Shown here: one piece after another, positions 5,308 to 13,354 of the stretch | How positions within the stretch are numbered: the first letter of the stretch is position 1 | How the letters are laid out: every line of letters starts with the position of its first letter | The notes under the pieces: model-generated | The model's database searches: none | What the model saw: the letters and a program-made list of their open reading frames with translations, nothing else | What the model was told of the DNA's origin: nothing | IMG/VR virus record: IMGVR_UViG_3300009428_000095 | Coordinates: 1-21,188 of that record | DNA: 21,188 bases | From: a virus | Strand: one strand, 5' to 3' | Program-made: the position numbers and the translations under genes

Positions 5308-7433
5308 TGAGCGACTCTTCAGTAACCAGCACAACTATCCGTCAATTACCTGAGTACATGCAGGACTACGATGAGGCGTTGCTGGCGCAGATATTTGGAA
5401 CGCCAGACGAAGACGGTGTGCTTCAGGGCGGCATTATGGATGCGGAAGCGTATCCAGACCTGTTTAACGTACCAGATTACGTTCAGGCTGGTGAAGACCC
5501 GTTACAGACTGCGGTTTACAACACGTTTGACACAGATGCAGAGCGTCAAGCATTCATGGACCGCGCTAACCCATACTTTATGGACGCTGATGGCGAGGCT
5601 CGCTACCTTCCAGACGCGGCAGACCAGTTTTCGACAGGTGCGGATACAATCGCTGGTGCGCTTACTGATTATCTTCCAGCCGCTCAAGATTACATAGATG
5701 CTGGGACGGGCGGGGTAAACGCTCAAGGGATTTACGACTCTGAACTTGCAGGCGCTAAAAGCCGAATTGATAAGAGCACGCAAGCCTTCAACGCTGCGGG
5801 AAGAGGTAGTGATTTATATAAAGGCGCTACCAACCTTATTAAGGCTGGAGATGATTTATACAATGTCAACTCTAACGCGTACAATGCTGCCCGTTCTAGA
5901 ATTAAATCTGGGCAAGGCACATACGGTGTAAACGAGGGCAACCTTCGCAAGGGCACGGGAACTTACAATGTAAACAATAGTCTCTTCAACGAAGGCCGAA
6001 ACCTTACGCGTGGTGCTCAAGGCGAATACGCCCTTAGCGGTGGGCTTGGCGACGCACGCGATGCCTTGTCTAAAGCTGGTGAAGGCGAATTTGGAGCGCG
6101 TGAAGCGTTTGATCGCGGCACTGGACGTGCGTTCGAATTGGCGGAGCAGGGACTTGGAAAGTTTGATCCTACCTCAGCAACTCAGGCATTTATGGACCCT
6201 TACAAGTCCCAAGTCGTTGATGCGGCTATGGACAGAATTACTCGTGAAGGGGCGAAGCAACGTCAGGCTGACTCTGCAAAAGCAATTGGCGCAGGAGCGT
6301 TTGGTGGCTCTAGGGCTGGTGTTCAGGCTGCGGAAACACAACGTGCCATTGAAGAGACAAAGCAAAGCACCATCGCAAATCTGATGTCTCAAGGTTACGA
6401 CAAGTCACTAGCAAGTGCGATGTCCACAGATGAAGCGGCTCGTAAGCGTGCATTGCAGGCTTCTGGCCTGACAGGCGAACTAGGCGCTCGTGGTACAACC
6501 ATTGAGCAGAAATCTTATGAAGATGCAGCGAATCGTGGCCTAGCGGCTGCAAGCACTTCTGCTGGCCTTTCTCAGAGTGAAGAGCAATTGCGCGCATCGG
6601 CATTCGCAGATGCAAAAGCTCGCGGCCTTACAGGCGCTCAATTGACGAACGCTGTAGCAGAAACCATGAACAAACTTGGCATGTCTGCTTACGAATCAGG
6701 TGCCACACGCACCATGAATAGCGAGCAAATGATCAACAGCGCGAAGATGAAGGCGTATGAGGACGGTAAGGCGCGTGGACTCACAGGTGCGCAGCTTGAG
6801 ACTTCAGTTGCTAAGGCAGTTGAAGATGCTCGTCAAAGTTCATTTGAGGATAGAGAAAAGCGTCAGCTAATGGCTGGAAGCGAGCTTGCTGGCATTGCTG
6901 GAGACAGGCTTGGCACTGAGGCAACATCGTTTGAAAACGCTGAGGCCCGTATGTTGAAGGCGGCTGATCAATACCGTTCGATTGGACTTTCAGAAGCAGA
7001 GGCGAGAGCCAAATCGCAAGAGGACGAATACAAGCGCAATATGGAAGCTGGTCGCCTAACAGGTGGTCTTGGATCTACTGTAGGCCAACTTGGCGGCGCT
7101 CAGGCTGATATTGGCAGGGGCTACGGCGCATTGGCTGGAACGTCCGCTGACATTGGCTCTACATACGCGGGTATGGCTCCTGCTGACCTTAACTTCATGT
7201 ACGGCCTTGGCGGCAAGTCTCGTGAATACGATCAGCAGTACAACGATTACGAGCGTCAGAATGCGCTTAACTACACTCAGGAGACTCTTGCTCCGTATAG
7301 CTACGCTCAGAACTTCCTGACTGGTGCTCCATCTGCTTCCATGTATGGTCAGTTTACGTCACAACCGTCGCAAGCTCCCAATCCATTCCTTCAGGGTGTA
7401 GGCATGTACGCCACATACCAAGGCGCACAATAA
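5307..7433 (+). CDS. Large helical repeat virion protein, 708 aa (ejection-type candidate)
   Basis: The start is coupled to the previous stop, with AGAGGAAAG just upstream. Residues 1-140 are acidic and aromatic. Residues 143-262 are a glycine-rich repeat with Tyr/Phe at spacings that are multiples of seven. Residues 295-345 hold FMDPYKSQVVDAAMDRI and AIGAGAFGGSRAGVQ, a conserved block I remember from uncharacterised virion proteins of marine podoviruses. Residues 404-575 contain a second repeat set with aromatic residues mostly 29 apart, predicted to be a long helix. The C-terminus is Tyr/Gln/Gly-rich (SREYDQQYNDYERQNALNY). No enzyme motif and no membrane segment are visible. By position it would correspond to the middle internal virion proteins; a rod or fibre-like structural role is the alternative. 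Confidence 0.65.
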   Translation: MSDSSVTSTTIRQLPEYMQDYDEALLAQIFGTPDEDGVLQGGIMDAEAYPDLFNVPDYVQAGEDPLQTAVYNTFDTDAERQAFMDRANPYFMDADGEARYLPDAADQFSTGADTIAGALTDYLPAAQDYIDAGTGGVNAQGIYDSELAGAKSRIDKSTQAFNAAGRGSDLYKGATNLIKAGDDLYNVNSNAYNAARSRIKSGQGTYGVNEGNLRKGTGTYNVNNSLFNEGRNLTRGAQGEYALSGGLGDARDALSKAGEGEFGAREAFDRGTGRAFELAEQGLGKFDPTSATQAFMDPYKSQVVDAAMDRITREGAKQRQADSAKAIGAGAFGGSRAGVQAAETQRAIEETKQSTIANLMSQGYDKSLASAMSTDEAARKRALQASGLTGELGARGTTIEQKSYEDAANRGLAAASTSAGLSQSEEQLRASAFADAKARGLTGAQLTNAVAETMNKLGMSAYESGATRTMNSEQMINSAKMKAYEDGKARGLTGAQLETSVAKAVEDARQSSFEDREKRQLMAGSELAGIAGDRLGTEATSFENAEARMLKAADQYRSIGLSEAEARAKSQEDEYKRNMEAGRLTGGLGSTVGQLGGAQADIGRGYGALAGTSADIGSTYAGMAPADLNFMYGLGGKSREYDQQYNDYERQNALNYTQETLAPYSYAQNFLTGAPSASMYGQFTSQPSQAPNPFLQGVGMYATYQGAQ
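5817..6092 (+). repeat. Heptad-phased Gly-x-Tyr protein repeats
   Basis: Within the 708-aa protein the aromatic residues of the repeats DLYKG, DLYNVN, GTYGVN, GTYNVN, GEYALS and GEFGAR fall at residues 171, 185, 206, 220, 241 and 262. The steps are 14, 21, 14, 21 and 21, all multiples of 7. The DNA copies have diverged, so the repeat is old and kept at protein level. Confidence 0.6.
6516..7031 (+). repeat. 29-residue aromatic-phased helical protein repeats
   Basis: Units of the form [SA]-[FY]-[EA]-[DNS]-x4-R begin SYEDAANRG, AFADAKARG, AYESGATRT, AYEDGKARG, SFEDREKRQ and SFENAEARM, with a weaker EYKRNMEAG. Their aromatic residues are 404, 433, 462, 484, 513, 542 and 575: steps of 29, 29, 22, 29, 29 and 33. 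GLTGAQL occurs in two units. Repeats are clear in protein but diverged in DNA. Confidence 0.6.
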
Positions 7434-7445
7434 AAGAGGTCCATT

Positions 7446-9410
7446 ATGGCTGATCCGTATGCAAATTATGTCAAGGCAAACTTTATGCCAGATGGTTCTG
7501 GAGATTATACTGGAACTTCAGTTCTGGAAGGTTTGTTCGGCCTAGAAGGCCCTGAGTCTGGTGGGCAGTTTGTTAATATACCCAGCTTCGACTCTTCAGT
7601 GATGGGTGGAAGGCGCGAGGAAATGCTCGCAGCTTTAGAGGAAATGGGGCTTGGCGATCCTTCTGTGGTTGAGGGGATTAGGAGCAGGACTTCTAAAGAC
7701 AAGAGCCTATCAATTCCACTTGAGGGTCTTAATCCAGATGAGGGTGGGTTTTTCAGCACTGGAGGCCCATTCAAGTCGTTAAGCGGGGGGAAGTTTAACC
7801 TTGAGGGTGAAGACCTTGCGGGAATGGCAAGAGCGCGTCGTGAAATCCAAGATAATTCTATTGCTCCAAGATTTGATCAAGGCTTAGGAACAGGTAATCT
7901 CACTCAAGAGCAAATTTTGAAAGGTGAGGCTGAAAGAATTGCAGCAATGTCAGGCGATTCTTCTGTTTTTGATGAGTCTGGACTTGATGACATTGGCTCT
8001 TTTCTAGCATCACTAGACAACACAGAAGTAGAACCCACTGAAGCTCCGGTAGAAGAAGTCGATGACATCGACACTTTGATCTCTGAATCTGCTATGTCTG
8101 CTGAGGACAAACGGCGTATCGCTAGTAATGCTGCCGACGAGGAAGTAGTGATGGATCAATCGCTCACCCCAGTCGCCATTGAAAGTGGTTTTCAGGCTGG
8201 AATGCAGGACTACATGGCCGCGGCTGGAATTGATGACACTCCCAAAAAAGGCGAAACAAAAGAAGAGGCCCTTGAGCGTTACAAGAAAGAGTTCTCGGAC
8301 GCTACCGGAATAGACGCAAGTGGCAAAGTGGACAAAAGCCGTGCTCTTATGGCCTTCGGTCTTGCTCTTATGCAAAATAAAGCTGGCAAAGGCTTTAATC
8401 TTGGGAAGATTTTTACGTCAGTTAGCGAGGCTGGTCAGGCAGCGTTACCTGCGCTAGATAAGGCAACCGCAGACGCTAAAGCTGCAAGAATTTCTGCTGG
8501 TAAATACGCATTGCAACAAATCAAATCGGATGAAGACGCTTCTGCGGCTATAAACGCATCTAATTTAGCTTATGCAAGAGAAGTTGCGATGGAAGAGTTG
8601 AAGGCTGAAAACAAAATAAGAGAAGAGATAGCCAAGGCGGAATTAGAAGGTCAAGATTTTGACATAGGTCAGGGCGCTTACACTACTAAATGGAAAATTG
8701 GCAGTGAAGAGGTTGGTATCAGACGTGCGGTCAACCCTAAAAATCGCAGATCAATTTATGTAGACCCATCGTCTGTGGTAAATAGTGTTGCTGGTGCGTA
8801 CAATAAAACCCTGAATGGCCTTGAGACCATCAACCAGATGGGTAGCGTTATAGATATTTTAGATGAGGCCCAAAGAAACCCCGGCGGCACGACTGGAGCA
8901 CTTTTAATTGATAGGGCGCAAGGCGTTCTTTCCTCTATGGGTTTAGGGTCTCCAGAAGCATTCTTTACTGACGTTGACGCCCTCGTTGCGAGCGGAGAGC
9001 TTCCAAATGAATTCAAAGGGATGTCATTGGAGTCTAGTTCAGGCACGCTTCGCCGCGCTTTAATCTTGAGGTTTAAAAGATTTATGTCTCAAGAAACTGG
9101 AAACGGTATTTCAAATGTGGACGTAGAAAACCTTGAGGGTGCTTCTGGAAAGTTTGCTGCATTTACTAACGTAAATGAATCTCGCGCTGCACTTAGTGAG
9201 CTTAAAACCTTATTTACGGGATCGTTGAATACGTTAGATGCTGAGGTCGCAAGACTTAACGATCCCAAGCAGTATCTTACTTATGGCGAAGAGAATAACT
9301 ACCTGTATGATGAAACTATGGAGCAACTTCAGGCTTCTTTGAGTAAAAGATCACCTTGGAGAACGGCGACAACGCAAAACGGCGCGACTTCTTTTGATGT
9401 GAGGAACTAA
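7446..9410 (+). CDS. Internal virion / ejection-type protein, 654 aa
   Basis: Family not recognised with confidence. AGAGGT lies about 6 bases before ATG 7446. Residues 1-240 are acidic and probably loosely folded, with clusters such as EAPVEEVDDIDTL (200-211). Residues 299-335 (ALMAFGLALMQNKAGKGFNLG) form an amphipathic Gly/Ala-rich segment that could touch membrane. About 336-400 is a strongly predicted coiled coil rich in Ala, Lys and Glu. Residues 440-600 look globular and helical (NGLETINQMGSVIDILDEAQ). The tail around 601-640 has the leucine spacing of another helix. Size, coiled coil and place as third of four fit an ejection protein. There is no catalytic motif and no transglycosylase signature. 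It is separated by one base from the next gene. Confidence 0.6.
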   Translation: MADPYANYVKANFMPDGSGDYTGTSVLEGLFGLEGPESGGQFVNIPSFDSSVMGGRREEMLAALEEMGLGDPSVVEGIRSRTSKDKSLSIPLEGLNPDEGGFFSTGGPFKSLSGGKFNLEGEDLAGMARARREIQDNSIAPRFDQGLGTGNLTQEQILKGEAERIAAMSGDSSVFDESGLDDIGSFLASLDNTEVEPTEAPVEEVDDIDTLISESAMSAEDKRRIASNAADEEVVMDQSLTPVAIESGFQAGMQDYMAAAGIDDTPKKGETKEEALERYKKEFSDATGIDASGKVDKSRALMAFGLALMQNKAGKGFNLGKIFTSVSEAGQAALPALDKATADAKAARISAGKYALQQIKSDEDASAAINASNLAYAREVAMEELKAENKIREEIAKAELEGQDFDIGQGAYTTKWKIGSEEVGIRRAVNPKNRRSIYVDPSSVVNSVAGAYNKTLNGLETINQMGSVIDILDEAQRNPGGTTGALLIDRAQGVLSSMGLGSPEAFFTDVDALVASGELPNEFKGMSLESSSGTLRRALILRFKRFMSQETGNGISNVDVENLEGASGKFAAFTNVNESRAALSELKTLFTGSLNTLDAEVARLNDPKQYLTYGEENNYLYDETMEQLQASLSKRSPWRTATTQNGATSFDVRN

Positions 9411-9411
9411 A

Positions 9412-12288
9412 ATGCCTACCATTACAGTAGACACTTCTATCGGACCTGTGAATTTTGAGATCGAAGGGGATTCGCCAAGTCCTATAGAATCAACTAGAAT
9501 CAATCGCATTCTGGCAGAAGAGATACCTGAAATGGTTTCCGAACAAAGAGTCGCAAGCGGTGCGTCTTCAGGAGAGTCGGAATTTGACACTGAAACTGGC
9601 ATTACAAACAACAAGCTAAGGCGACAACTTGCTGGCGCTGAGACAGCCACAGAAGAAGAAAATGTTCTTGGTCGTTTTGGGTTTCGAGAAGGCGACTATA
9701 CTAGAGACAATCGTGGCAATTTAGCGATTACGCCAGAAGGCGCACTTTTGCTCGGCATAGAGACAAACAAGCCCATCATGATAGATGAAAGCGGCTTTAG
9801 CTTGTCTGACTTGCAAGACTTTGTGGGTGCTGCTGGAGAAGAAGTTGTTGGTGGTATTGGCGGCGCTATCGCTGGTCAAGCTGCTATTCCTATCCCCATC
9901 TTAGGCGCTGCTATTGGCGCTGCTATTGGTGCTGGGGGAGGTAAGCTAGTTGAAGAGGGTGTAGAGACTCTGCGCGGAACTCAGGAACAAACACTTGGTG
10001 AGGTTGGTAAAGACGCACTTGTCGAGGCGGCTATTGCTGGCGCAGGTGAGGGTATCTTTGGGGTTGTTGCTAAGGGCTTTGGTGCCGTTGCGGGGCGTGG
10101 ACGTGTTGGAAGTAAGCTAGACCCTCAGACTCAAACGGATGTAGCTACATCAATTGAATCTGGATACAAACCGTCTTTGTCAGCAATGGGCGCAAACTCA
10201 CTCGTTTCAAGGCAGCAAGCTCTAGCTGAAAAGGCTTTGGGAACTTCCAAGAGGCTTCGTGAGAACCACGATCAGGTCATGACGGACTTGGGGAAATTGC
10301 GCTCTTACGGCGCAGATGGTGGTGTTGATATTGAAGCTACTGCGACAATTTTGACCAATGCTGTTGAGGCTGGTGATAACTTCGTCTTGCAGTCTGAAAG
10401 GATGGCATCTGAGAACCTGCTCAAACATATGGATGACATAGCTGTCAGCATGGGCAAGGTAGCCAAAAAAGACGGCTCCTTGGACGCTGACATACAAAAC
10501 GCATTTGTGGGGGCTTATAAGGCTTTTGATGACAAGGTTAAGGAAAAGTATGCCAATATTGAAAACCTCACAAACAGTGCTCTTGGTGACACTGCCTTGT
10601 TCAACACTCGCGGCCTGAAAGCTGACGCTAAGTTGGAATTAGACAGGCTGGTCGCGGCTAAGTCAGGTAATCTTGGTAAGTCCAGAATGGCTGTTGATGA
10701 GCTAATGAGCTTGCCAGACGATGCTTCATTTACTCAAGTCTACAAAGCCCGAAAAGCTCTTAATGACACATGGATGGACAGCAATTATGGCTCTGCCAGT
10801 GTAAAGTTAATGAAGGACAAGTTTTTAGACAAATTAGATGCTTTTGCGAGTCCTGATGCCGTCAAGAATGCAGTCCGAAGAAAAGCTGCTCGTGATCTCA
10901 CTACAGACGAGAAGCGTCTAATGGTAACGGTAGCTAAGGAGATTCCCAAAGCCAGAGAATTCTTCCAGCGTGGCATGAATAGCTTTGAGAAAGTTCGTGA
11001 CGCTGCCAGCTTGAAGAGCCTGAATAGCGCCGTAAAGGAGGGGAATGAGTTAAACCCCAAAAACGCGTTCAAGCGACTAATTCAGAATGACAATCCAAAG
11101 CTCCTCAAAGATGCTCGTCAGGTTCTGAAAGACGACATGTTCGAGCCATTGCGCGAACGTGCTGCTGGAGAATGGATGCGCAAAGCAATGCAAGATTCAG
11201 GCTCAACACTTGACGCAACAAAAAAGTTTAGTGGCAGCGTATTTAAACAAAAGTTAGATGCCCTTGGTAGTACAGCCGATGAATTGTTTGGTTCACAAAT
11301 AGGTCAGGTTCGCAAGCTCGCAGATCAATTAGACTCTTTGTCCCTGACCAGAGTAGATAAAAATGTAATTGACGACTTTATCGCTTCAGGTGGTGATGTA
11401 GCAGGTGTTGGACTTCTAAAAGACGTAAGAGATATTCTTGCAGAAAAAGTGCAGTTTGACAAAGCTGTTCTGGCAAGAAAGCTACGGGCTGGGTCATTGA
11501 TGCCAGATGAGGCGGCTGATTTATTGGCAAGCCCGTCGGTAAAGGGCAACGATATAACGAAGCTATCAAAGTTCTTCGATAATGCACCACAAGAAATGGC
11601 CGAGATTAGATCGTACTACATGCAGAATCTAATAGGTGACTTCGAGTCCAGTTTCATGACTGATAAGAAGGCTTTTAGGGCGCTTGCAGATCGACTTGTA
11701 AAGGCCAAAAAGTCTGGAAAACTAGACGCTATTTTCCCCAAGGAAGAAGCAGATGCAATAGAGTTGTTTGGGAAAAACATGCAAGTTCTTGGAAAGTCTG
11801 CCGAAGGCGGTGATTTGGTCGCCGCAAACATTGCAGCAAATCCACTTGAAAACATAGGAACAATTGCGCGACTGGGCCTAGTAGGTCAAGTTCTTTCCAC
11901 TGGTCCGTTTTACACGTCATTCGCTGCTAAATACGGAAAAGAAGCAGCAAAGGAAAAGACAAAAAAAGGAAAGATGCAGGTGTTTCTAAATGTGCTAAAT
12001 GACACTTCTCAGTCATTTGCGAAACAATCTACCGCTCGTGGTGCATATGGCGTGGGTTCAGCGGTGTCTGACGAAACTGACTTCCAAGTTGACAGGATCA
12101 AAAGCTCCCTAGTGCCGTCTTCACCATCTGTAAGCCGAACAAGTGTTCCAGTTCCTGAAGTCTCCCCGGTAAACGATATGTCAGTTACGCCATCAAGCCC
12201 TCAAGGTTCCATCAGGGAACGCGTAAGGGATAACCCAGCACTAGCTGCGTCATTATTAGGCGGACTTGATAACGTTGGATTTCTCTAG
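9412..12288 (+). CDS. Very large virion protein with glycine-zipper segments, 958 aa (ejection-type)
   Basis: This is the largest gene of the window and last of the virion operon. Residues 1-135 are acidic. Residues 144-175 are a strongly hydrophobic glycine-zipper stretch (GGIGGAIAGQAAIPIPILG, then AAIGAAIGAGGG), and a second Gly/Ala-rich segment lies at about 203-228 (EAAIAGAGEGIFGVVAKGFG). Residues 240-870 are almost all charged helix with coiled-coil spacing. The last 70 residues are Ser/Pro-rich. Large helical proteins with membrane-active segments at the end of a podovirus virion operon (T7 gp16, P22 gp16) are ejected and help carry DNA across the cell envelope. That role here is inference. 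No lytic transglycosylase motif is visible. Its TAG (12286-12288) shares CTAG with the stop of the opposing gene. Confidence 0.65.
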   Translation: MPTITVDTSIGPVNFEIEGDSPSPIESTRINRILAEEIPEMVSEQRVASGASSGESEFDTETGITNNKLRRQLAGAETATEEENVLGRFGFREGDYTRDNRGNLAITPEGALLLGIETNKPIMIDESGFSLSDLQDFVGAAGEEVVGGIGGAIAGQAAIPIPILGAAIGAAIGAGGGKLVEEGVETLRGTQEQTLGEVGKDALVEAAIAGAGEGIFGVVAKGFGAVAGRGRVGSKLDPQTQTDVATSIESGYKPSLSAMGANSLVSRQQALAEKALGTSKRLRENHDQVMTDLGKLRSYGADGGVDIEATATILTNAVEAGDNFVLQSERMASENLLKHMDDIAVSMGKVAKKDGSLDADIQNAFVGAYKAFDDKVKEKYANIENLTNSALGDTALFNTRGLKADAKLELDRLVAAKSGNLGKSRMAVDELMSLPDDASFTQVYKARKALNDTWMDSNYGSASVKLMKDKFLDKLDAFASPDAVKNAVRRKAARDLTTDEKRLMVTVAKEIPKAREFFQRGMNSFEKVRDAASLKSLNSAVKEGNELNPKNAFKRLIQNDNPKLLKDARQVLKDDMFEPLRERAAGEWMRKAMQDSGSTLDATKKFSGSVFKQKLDALGSTADELFGSQIGQVRKLADQLDSLSLTRVDKNVIDDFIASGGDVAGVGLLKDVRDILAEKVQFDKAVLARKLRAGSLMPDEAADLLASPSVKGNDITKLSKFFDNAPQEMAEIRSYYMQNLIGDFESSFMTDKKAFRALADRLVKAKKSGKLDAIFPKEEADAIELFGKNMQVLGKSAEGGDLVAANIAANPLENIGTIARLGLVGQVLSTGPFYTSFAAKYGKEAAKEKTKKGKMQVFLNVLNDTSQSFAKQSTARGAYGVGSAVSDETDFQVDRIKSSLVPSSPSVSRTSVPVPEVSPVNDMSVTPSSPQGSIRERVRDNPALAASLLGGLDNVGFL

Positions 12289-12500
12289 TCGTCAATGACA
12301 GATGCCAATCCACCGATCCCTGAAGCCGCAGGGGTCGTGTAGGCAGGCTTGACACTAAGATGAATGTTCTCGTATGTTTCTTCGATCATACGCGCAAGCT
12401 GACGACCAATCGCACGATCCTCGTGATCTGCAATAGCTACCAGCTTATCATATGCGTCTATCGAAACGCCTACGGACTTGTATTTTCCGGGGTTTGGCAT
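12285..12500 (-). CDS. Ribbon-helix-helix (Arc/CopG-type) transcription regulator candidate
   Basis: This is the only leftward gene in the window. The product is 71 aa. Residues 7-14 (YKSVGVSI) fit the DNA-contacting beta strand, residues 15-28 (AYDKLVAIADHEDR) helix A and residues 31-44 (IGRQLARMIEETYE) helix B of the RHH fold. The last 25 residues are an Ala/Gly/Pro-rich tail. RHH proteins act as dimers or higher forms on short direct or inverted repeats, usually as repressors. GAAGGA sits 6 bases upstream of the ATG, and a TTGACC-17-TATACA promoter lies inside the divergent nuclease gene. It stands between virion and replication operons, so control of one or both is a natural guess. The operator is not evident. 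A structural or toxin-antidote role is less likely. Confidence 0.7.
   Translation of the reverse strand: MPNPGKYKSVGVSIDAYDKLVAIADHEDRAIGRQLARMIEETYENIHLSVKPAYTTPAASGIGGLASVIDD
12315..12336 (+). terminator. Strong hairpin just past the virion operon, inside the antisense gene
   Basis: GATCCCTG (12315-12322) pairs with CAGGGGTC (12329-12336): eight pairs including one G-U, closing a six-base loop. It begins 27 bases after the stop of the 958-aa gene. There is no T run. It could slow or end rightward virion transcripts, while also encoding residues of the leftward regulator. Confidence 0.35.
12349..12378 (+). promoter_or_regulatory. Candidate rightward promoter antisense to the RHH gene
   Basis: TTGACA (12349-12354, perfect -35) is followed after 18 bases by TATGTT (12373-12378, four of six). 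A transcript from about 12385 would cross the regulator gene in antisense and enter the DUF1064-type nuclease gene. It is placed correctly to start the replication operon, but the -10 is weak. Confidence 0.3.
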
Positions 12501-12518
12501 GGAGGTTCCTTCCCATAA

Positions 12519-12893
12519 ATGGCTTTCCCTAGTGTATATAATCCCAAGCTGCGTGGGTCAAGGCCCAAGTACGGAAATAAGAAAGTAACCATCCAAGGAA
12601 TCAAGTTCGATTCCAAGTGGGAGGGTGAGCGCTATCTGTACCTGAAGTCCCTCGAACGTGCGGGAACAATCAAAGACCTTGAGCTACAAGTTCGATTCAA
12701 CCTGATGGTTAATGATCAGAAGATATGCGCGTACATTGCCGACTTCTGTTACAACCGAGAAGACAACAACGGCGCTTGGCATTATATAGTAGATGACGCG
12801 AAGGGCGTTGAAACCCCTGAATTCAAGCTGAAAAAGAAGCTCATGAAGGCTTGCTTGGGCATAGATATTCTCCTTTCCAAAAAAAGTTCTTGA
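12519..12893 (+). CDS. DUF1064-type PD-(D/E)XK nuclease candidate
   Basis: The product is 124 aa. Residues 17-42 (KYGNKKVTIQGIKFDSKWE) hold the family's opening motif, with Glu35/Glu37 at the start of the core. IADFCY (73-78) supplies D75, and VDDAKG (91-96) supplies the D-x-K pair (D93, K95). This order of E, D and DxK is the PD-(D/E)XK nuclease pattern, and the whole protein matches my memory of DUF1064, which is often linked to Holliday-junction resolvase or recombination functions. EFKLKKKLMKA (101-111) is the usual closing helix. Exact substrate is unknown. GGAGG at 12501-12505 is 13 bases from ATG 12519, rather far, so initiation may be weak. It starts divergently, 18 bases from the regulator. 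Confidence 0.75.
   Translation: MAFPSVYNPKLRGSRPKYGNKKVTIQGIKFDSKWEGERYLYLKSLERAGTIKDLELQVRFNLMVNDQKICAYIADFCYNREDNNGAWHYIVDDAKGVETPEFKLKKKLMKACLGIDILLSKKSS
12533..12561 (-). promoter_or_regulatory. Candidate leftward promoter of the RHH regulator
   Basis: Read on the - strand, TTGACC (12561-12556) is followed by a 17-base spacer and TATACA (12538-12533). The start would be near 12526, giving a leader of about 26 bases with the GAAGGA ribosome site. It overlaps the first codons of the rightward nuclease gene, so the two units should interfere with each other. Confidence 0.5.
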
Positions 12894-12920
12894 CGCCACC
12901 CCATGTCATATGGTTATAGT
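12890..12920 (+). promoter_or_regulatory. Candidate promoter for the recombination/replication genes
   Basis: TTGACG (12890-12895; five of six) and TATAGT (12915-12920; five of six) are 19 bases apart, at the long end of the allowed spacing. The -35 overlaps the stop of the nuclease gene, and the predicted start near 12927 lies about 29 bases before the next ATG. The 62-base gap it sits in is one of the larger ones of the operon. Confidence 0.5.
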
Positions 12921-12955
12921 TGGGACTCTAGTAACCTAAGCGGAAAGGAAACGAC

Positions 12956-13354
12956 ATGAATAGTCATGAACTGTTTGAGCGTCGAAATGAGATCAAGCAA
13001 ATTGCATCTGAATTGCGCGTTGAGCTTAAAGATGTCGAGGAGCAGCTATCAGATGAATTTCTGCCAGCAGCAAAAGAAGTTTTGCGCAATAATGGCAAAG
13101 ACTTTGGCACTGCCCAGATTGCAGTAGGCAATCACAGGCTCAAGGTCACTGTTGGCAAGAAGGTCACATGGGATCAGGACAAGCTGCGTGACACGCTGAA
13201 CAATATGTCGCCAGAGAATGCGCAACATTATGGCAAGCTGACGTTTGCCGTGGAAGAGCGTAAATTTACAGCGGCTCCCCCTGTAATCAGGGAAGAGCTT
13301 GAAGATTGCCGCACAGTTGAAGTGGGCGCAGTCAAAGTAGAGGAGATTGAATAA
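12956..13354 (+). CDS. Unknown phage protein upstream of Sak4-like ATPase, 132 aa
   Basis: Not recognised. GGAAAGGAA (12942-12950) is a good ribosome site for ATG 12956. Residues 5-45 form an amphipathic helix with coiled-coil spacing (IASELRVELKDVEEQLSDEF). Residues 50-80 look like a beta hairpin (GTAQIAVGNHRLKVTVGKK). About 90-110 is a helix-strand (SPENAQHYGKLTFAVEERKF), and the tail is acidic. There is one Cys and no metal site. It is coupled by TAATG to the RecA-like ATPase gene, and the pairing suggests a partner or modulator of recombination or a host-nuclease inhibitor. Neither idea has direct sequence support. Confidence 0.6.
   Translation: MNSHELFERRNEIKQIASELRVELKDVEEQLSDEFLPAAKEVLRNNGKDFGTAQIAVGNHRLKVTVGKKVTWDQDKLRDTLNNMSPENAQHYGKLTFAVEERKFTAAPPVIREELEDCRTVEVGAVKVEEIE

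Noticed and set aside
12501-12516. Quasi-palindrome TGGAGG-TTCC as an RHH operator in the divergent gap
   Set aside because: Only the outer three base pairs are complementary; the sequence is explained by the two ribosome sites facing each other.
12537-12542. TATAAT on the + strand at the start of the DUF1064-type gene
   Set aside because: No -35 at suitable spacing, and the transcript would lack the gene's start codon.
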